From NCBI GenBank assembly GCA_002474345.1, contig DKQD01000174.1, positions 12,380 to 57,876 of the forward strand: 45,497 nt of DNA. Reading direction: 5' to 3'. Under the pieces are notes generated by a model. It did no database searches and had not been told where the DNA came from. It worked only from the letters and a program-made list of their open reading frames with translations. How positions within the stretch are numbered: position 1 is the stretch's first letter; every line of letters begins with the position of its first letter. Origin of the DNA: Bacteriovoracaceae bacterium UBA7317 (GTDB lineage: Bacteria > Bdellovibrionota > Bacteriovoracia > Bacteriovoracales > Bacteriovoracaceae). A program made the position numbers and the translations under genes. Positions 42,837 to 45,497 of the stretch are shown in pieces.

Positions 42837-43538
42837 CTACCAAGGCAACCTTTCCCCTTCTAGGTTATAAAAGCAGCCTGATTGAGATAAATCTGATTTC
42901 AAAATGACTTTTAATAACTTTTGAGCTGATTCTTGAGGCTGAATAGGAGCATCTTCTCCACCCATCCGTGTTTTTACCCATCCAGGGTGGAGGTTGAGTG
43001 TTACCATATCGGGGAACTCTAAAGAAAGGTTTTTACTAAACATATTAAGTCCTGCTTTAGAAATTCTGTAATCATAAGATGAAGAGAATGCTGCATTAAA
43101 TTGAATAGAGCCTAAAATACTTGAAATATTGGCGACTTTGGGATTTTCACTATTCATTAAATAGGGCAAAAGAGCTTGAGTGACCAGGATTGGTCCCAAT
43201 AGGTTGACTTGAATTGAGTCATTTAAGTTTTCTCTAGAGAGTCTTTCTATCGCAGGTTCGACTTCTCTGTGGTAAACGCCTGCATTGTTTATAAGAATGT
43301 CTAAAGTAAGGTCTTTTGGGACATGTTGAACAATCTGCTCTTTAACATTTTCTTGGGTCACATCGAGTTTAATTAGATGAAGTTTTTGATGAAATTGTTT
43401 TTTTAAATCTTTGACTCCATTTACGTCCTCATTATTTAGGTTTCTAACAGTTCCGTAAACTTCCATCTTTTCCTGTAGCATGGCTTCCGCTAACGCTAAC
43501 CCAATACCTCTGCTAATACCTGTAATGAAAACTTTCAC
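42837..43538 (-). CDS. Short-chain dehydrogenase/reductase
   Basis: A 233-residue Rossmann-fold oxidoreductase of the classical SDR family. The cofactor motif is TGISRGIG, the structural motif is NNAG, the active-site serine lies in ANISS, and the catalytic Y-x3-K is YRISK. It is close in type to the sniffer/carbonyl reductase subgroup, which also contains the Myxococcus C-signal protein CsgA; substrate and role here are unknown. It ends 13 bases from the end of manC, in convergent orientation. Confidence 0.9.
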   Translation of the reverse strand: MKVFITGISRGIGLALAEAMLQEKMEVYGTVRNLNNEDVNGVKDLKKQFHQKLHLIKLDVTQENVKEQIVQHVPKDLTLDILINNAGVYHREVEPAIERLSRENLNDSIQVNLLGPILVTQALLPYLMNSENPKVANISSILGSIQFNAAFSSSYDYRISKAGLNMFSKNLSLEFPDMVTLNLHPGWVKTRMGGEDAPIQPQESAQKLLKVILKSDLSQSGCFYNLEGERLPW

Positions 43539-43761
43539 TTAATAGTCCTTTTTCGTGCAAATATTTTAATAACTTTTATAATTTTCTTTCTTTAAGGAAA
43601 GCTCCTATTATTAATACTTGTCAATGCTAAACTTATTAGTCTAACGAATTTTTTACAAATATAGTAAAACAGTTAAAATTACATTATAGGCTTCAGGAAC
43701 GAGCTATTTTTATAAGAGAACGCTATAAAGCATTTGATTTTTTCTAAAGGATTTGAAAAAA

Positions 43762-45051
43762 ATGAAAACGACTTCCTTACTTTTATTCTTATTGGTCTCA
43801 GTTAGTATCGAAGCCAGTTGTCCTGGTAAAAACTCTCTTCCTTGCAAATCCTATAATCAAGAAAAAAATATCTATCAAGCAAGGTATAAAAAAAGAAATT
43901 TCATCTATGAGGGAGTCTTAAATCAAAGTTATAAAGATTTAAAGCCTTATGAAAAGCAAGGGGTCCTTTGGCAAGAAATAGTTAAATCCGAGATTTCACC
44001 TAGTACCAATCTATGGGATTCTTCCTTTATTTTAAAAGGGCTAGGAGGAAGGCACGGTGTGAGTCATTCTCTTCACGCTTGGGCTTTTGAGACTGACGCT
44101 ATTAAGCCAGGTGGAAAAAAAAAGGGTAAGTCAGTTAAGTTTACTCATACTCATGGCGTTGTCGCTAAGTGTAACTTTGTTATTAAAATAAAAAATAAGA
44201 AGGCTTTTCAACATTATACTGGTTTATTTAGTCTTGATAAAAATACAAATAAAATACCTTGCTTGATTAGGCTTTCTATTTTGAATATGCAAGACTTTGG
44301 GCCAGGCGTTGCCATCAAGTTATTTCAGGAAAAAGGTCCTTCCATCAATAACCATTTCCTCTATAGACTCGAGGGTTTTAGGCCTAAGGAAATAAAAAAT
44401 TTTTTTTCTCATATGTTAAGGACTGAGCTTCCCGTTATGGATTTCGATGGAAAAAACATCATTACAAAAATGTTTCAGGAAGCGAAAGAAGCAGCTCTTA
44501 ACCGTTATCTTCCAAAAAGGTTAAGCCCAACAGTTGTCGCAACAGAGCATCTATCTCCAAAATTAAATCAGATTGCTCCGAAAGATAAATCTTTTAGAAA
44601 GTTTGGTGGTTATGAGGGAGGAGTATTCCATCGCCCTCTTCATGTAAATGCAGGGCACCCAAATATTTTAAAACCTCTGTATCCTAGGCATTTGGCACTG
44701 GTGAGTGAGGGAGCGCTTAATTTGATTAAGGGTGACCCAAAGGAGAAGTCCTTTAAGCGAAATATGGGAGTAAAGGGTTTTAGGAAGCATTTAATTCGGT
44801 ATGGTAAAGCTTTAAGAAGTAAAAATTGGCCTCTCTATAAGGTCTATGCTCAACATAAATTTATGCCTTGCCATGATAATCCTAAAGAAAATGATAAAGA
44901 GCCTTTTTGCACATATATTAAAGACCACACTTTTAAAGTAAGAAATAAGGGCATGAGTAATGTTGATCAATATGCAGAAGTTTACCTAACAAGTGATTTT
45001 AAGGCTTCAGCATTTGGAGATAAATACCTCAATTTTCAACATACGTTTTAG
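43762..45051 (+). CDS. Secreted catalase-like protein, divergent
   Basis: A 429-residue protein with a signal peptide (MKTTSLLLFLLVSVSIEA). The central part follows the catalase core in order: FTHTHGVVAKCNFVI resembles the catalase heme-site VVHAKGAGAFG with its histidine, IPCLIRLS resembles PIAVRFS, DFGPGVAIKLFQEKG resembles DPRGFAVKFYTEDG, and INNHFLYRLEG resembles NNTPVFF with its asparagine. The C-terminal part, including the proximal tyrosine, is not recognisable. It may be a heme enzyme of another kind or inactive. ATG at 43762 is preferred (AAAGG upstream); a TTG at 43753 adds three residues. Confidence 0.7.
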   Translation: MKTTSLLLFLLVSVSIEASCPGKNSLPCKSYNQEKNIYQARYKKRNFIYEGVLNQSYKDLKPYEKQGVLWQEIVKSEISPSTNLWDSSFILKGLGGRHGVSHSLHAWAFETDAIKPGGKKKGKSVKFTHTHGVVAKCNFVIKIKNKKAFQHYTGLFSLDKNTNKIPCLIRLSILNMQDFGPGVAIKLFQEKGPSINNHFLYRLEGFRPKEIKNFFSHMLRTELPVMDFDGKNIITKMFQEAKEAALNRYLPKRLSPTVVATEHLSPKLNQIAPKDKSFRKFGGYEGGVFHRPLHVNAGHPNILKPLYPRHLALVSEGALNLIKGDPKEKSFKRNMGVKGFRKHLIRYGKALRSKNWPLYKVYAQHKFMPCHDNPKENDKEPFCTYIKDHTFKVRNKGMSNVDQYAEVYLTSDFKASAFGDKYLNFQHTF

Positions 45052-45067
45052 TCCAGGGTTTTAATAA

Positions 45068-45103
45068 ACTCATAACTTATAATGTTATGAGTAGGATTTT
45101 TCA
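45068..45103. terminator. Terminator between the catalase-like gene and purB
   Basis: A nine-base-pair stem (ACTCATAAC at 45068-45076, GTTATGAGT at 45084-45092) has a seven-base loop and is followed by ATTTTT. The right arm contains the stop codon of the convergent purB gene. Confidence 0.7.
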
Positions 45104-45497
45104 GTTCTTTCTAGGGTATCCTCAAAATGTTTAAGAAAGACCTCTTTAAGGTCTGCATTTTTAAAATCTCTAATATCTGCACTGATTTCCTTTTTATTCA
45201 AGAGCTCCTTCAGCGCTTTAGAAAAGTTTTCCGGAGAGGAAAGGTTTTTAGGCTTAAAAGCCACTTCTTGAAGAATAGGGTAGAGCTCTTCTCGTGTTAA
45301 GGGTGTTTTTTTAATAAGTTCGTGTAAATAAAATGAAGAAAGGTAAATCGATGTTTCTTTAACTCGTTTTTCTAAAACATCTTCGTGAATAACAATATTT
45401 TGTAAGGTTGAATTAAGCCTTTTAAGAGAATAGTAAAGAATTCCAAAATTATCTGGCAGAAAGATTCTTTCGGCGCTTGAGTGAGAAATATCTCTTT
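45085..45497 (-). CDS. purB: Adenylosuccinate lyase, C-terminal part (5' end outside the window)
   Basis: An open frame runs leftwards from the right edge for 137 codons to TAA at 45087-45085. Its first residues, RDISHSSAERIFLPD, are the adenylosuccinate lyase block that follows the active-site loop, and the helical C-terminus (KRLNSTLQNIVIHEDVLEKRV, then LTREELYPILQEVAF) fits the rest of the family. PurB acts twice in purine synthesis (SAICAR and adenylosuccinate cleavage). The gene is complete at its 3' end and shares the terminator hairpin with the convergent upstream gene. Confidence 0.88.
   Translation of the reverse strand, partial: RDISHSSAERIFLPDNFGILYYSLKRLNSTLQNIVIHEDVLEKRVKETSIYLSSFYLHELIKKTPLTREELYPILQEVAFKPKNLSSPENFSKALKELLNKKEISADIRDFKNADLKEVFLKHFEDTLERTEKSYS

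Noticed and set aside
1..45497. Search for CRISPR arrays, tRNA or rRNA genes, transposases, phage genes and attachment sites
   Set aside because: No spaced direct repeats, no tRNA-like CCA-ended cloverleaf, no rRNA-like stretch and no transposase or integrase motif was seen by eye. A computed scan would be needed to exclude small RNAs.

Overview
The window is about 45 kb of strongly AT-rich, densely packed bacterial chromosome, with many lipoproteins, outer-membrane proteins and signalling proteins. The best fit is a Bdellovibrionota genome of the Bacteriovorax/Halobacteriovorax type. The reasons are a TIGR02147-family regulator, a DUF4360 secreted protein, a Gld-like ABC operon with a DUF4340 protein, degenerate receiver/HD and receiver/CheX proteins, and the base composition. 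This placement is inferred from family content, since no rRNA gene is present. I found no phage, insertion sequence, CRISPR array, tRNA or rRNA.

Layout. 1-3.6 kb: end of a leucine/isovalerate degradation operon (biotin carboxylase, separate biotin carrier, HMG-CoA lyase, enoyl-CoA hydratase). 3.7-6.1 kb: two small lipoproteins, then on the minus strand a six-cysteine secreted protein and a probable outer-membrane barrel. 6.1-10.6 kb: a Rep-type helicase and metG, divergently arranged, and a small periplasmic protein. 10.6-12.4 kb: the last two enzymes of homogentisate (tyrosine) breakdown, fumarylacetoacetate hydrolase and maleylacetoacetate isomerase, transcribed divergently. The isomerase appears to use an ATT start codon. 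12.4-15.0 kb: a response regulator behind a receiver-like/HD-domain protein, and a barrel-like protein. 15.0-16.4 kb: dtd and a strongly translated DUF4360 protein with a clear terminator.

16.5-21.0 kb: a four-gene ABC exporter operon (ATPase, permease, GldG-like protein, DUF4340 protein) led by a tiny upstream ORF. 21.2-26.0 kb, minus strand: TIGR02147 regulator, a DUF2784-like membrane protein coupled to a polyferredoxin, an RlmI-like methyltransferase coupled to a 79-residue protein, and a lipoprotein. 26.0-31.3 kb: a membrane protein that may be TadB/C-like, ettA, aspartate kinase and a large lipoprotein. 31.3-33.5 kb: a very AT-rich leader and a two-gene unit (CheX-like phosphatase plus an unknown partner). 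33.5-40.5 kb, minus strand: a 1106-residue subtilisin-like protease and a compact Tad-type pilus cluster (Flp-like prepilin, small membrane-anchored protein, secretin, CpaF ATPase). 40.7-45.5 kb: a SPOR-domain protein, mannose-1-phosphate guanylyltransferase, a short-chain dehydrogenase, a secreted catalase-like protein, and the 3' end of purB running in from the right edge.

The most unusual points are the apparent ATT start of maiA, the receiver-like/CheX and receiver-like/HD proteins, the divergent secreted catalase-like protein, the stripped-down Tad cluster, and the mini-ORF leader of the ABC operon. No single region is clearly a new defence or mobile system.
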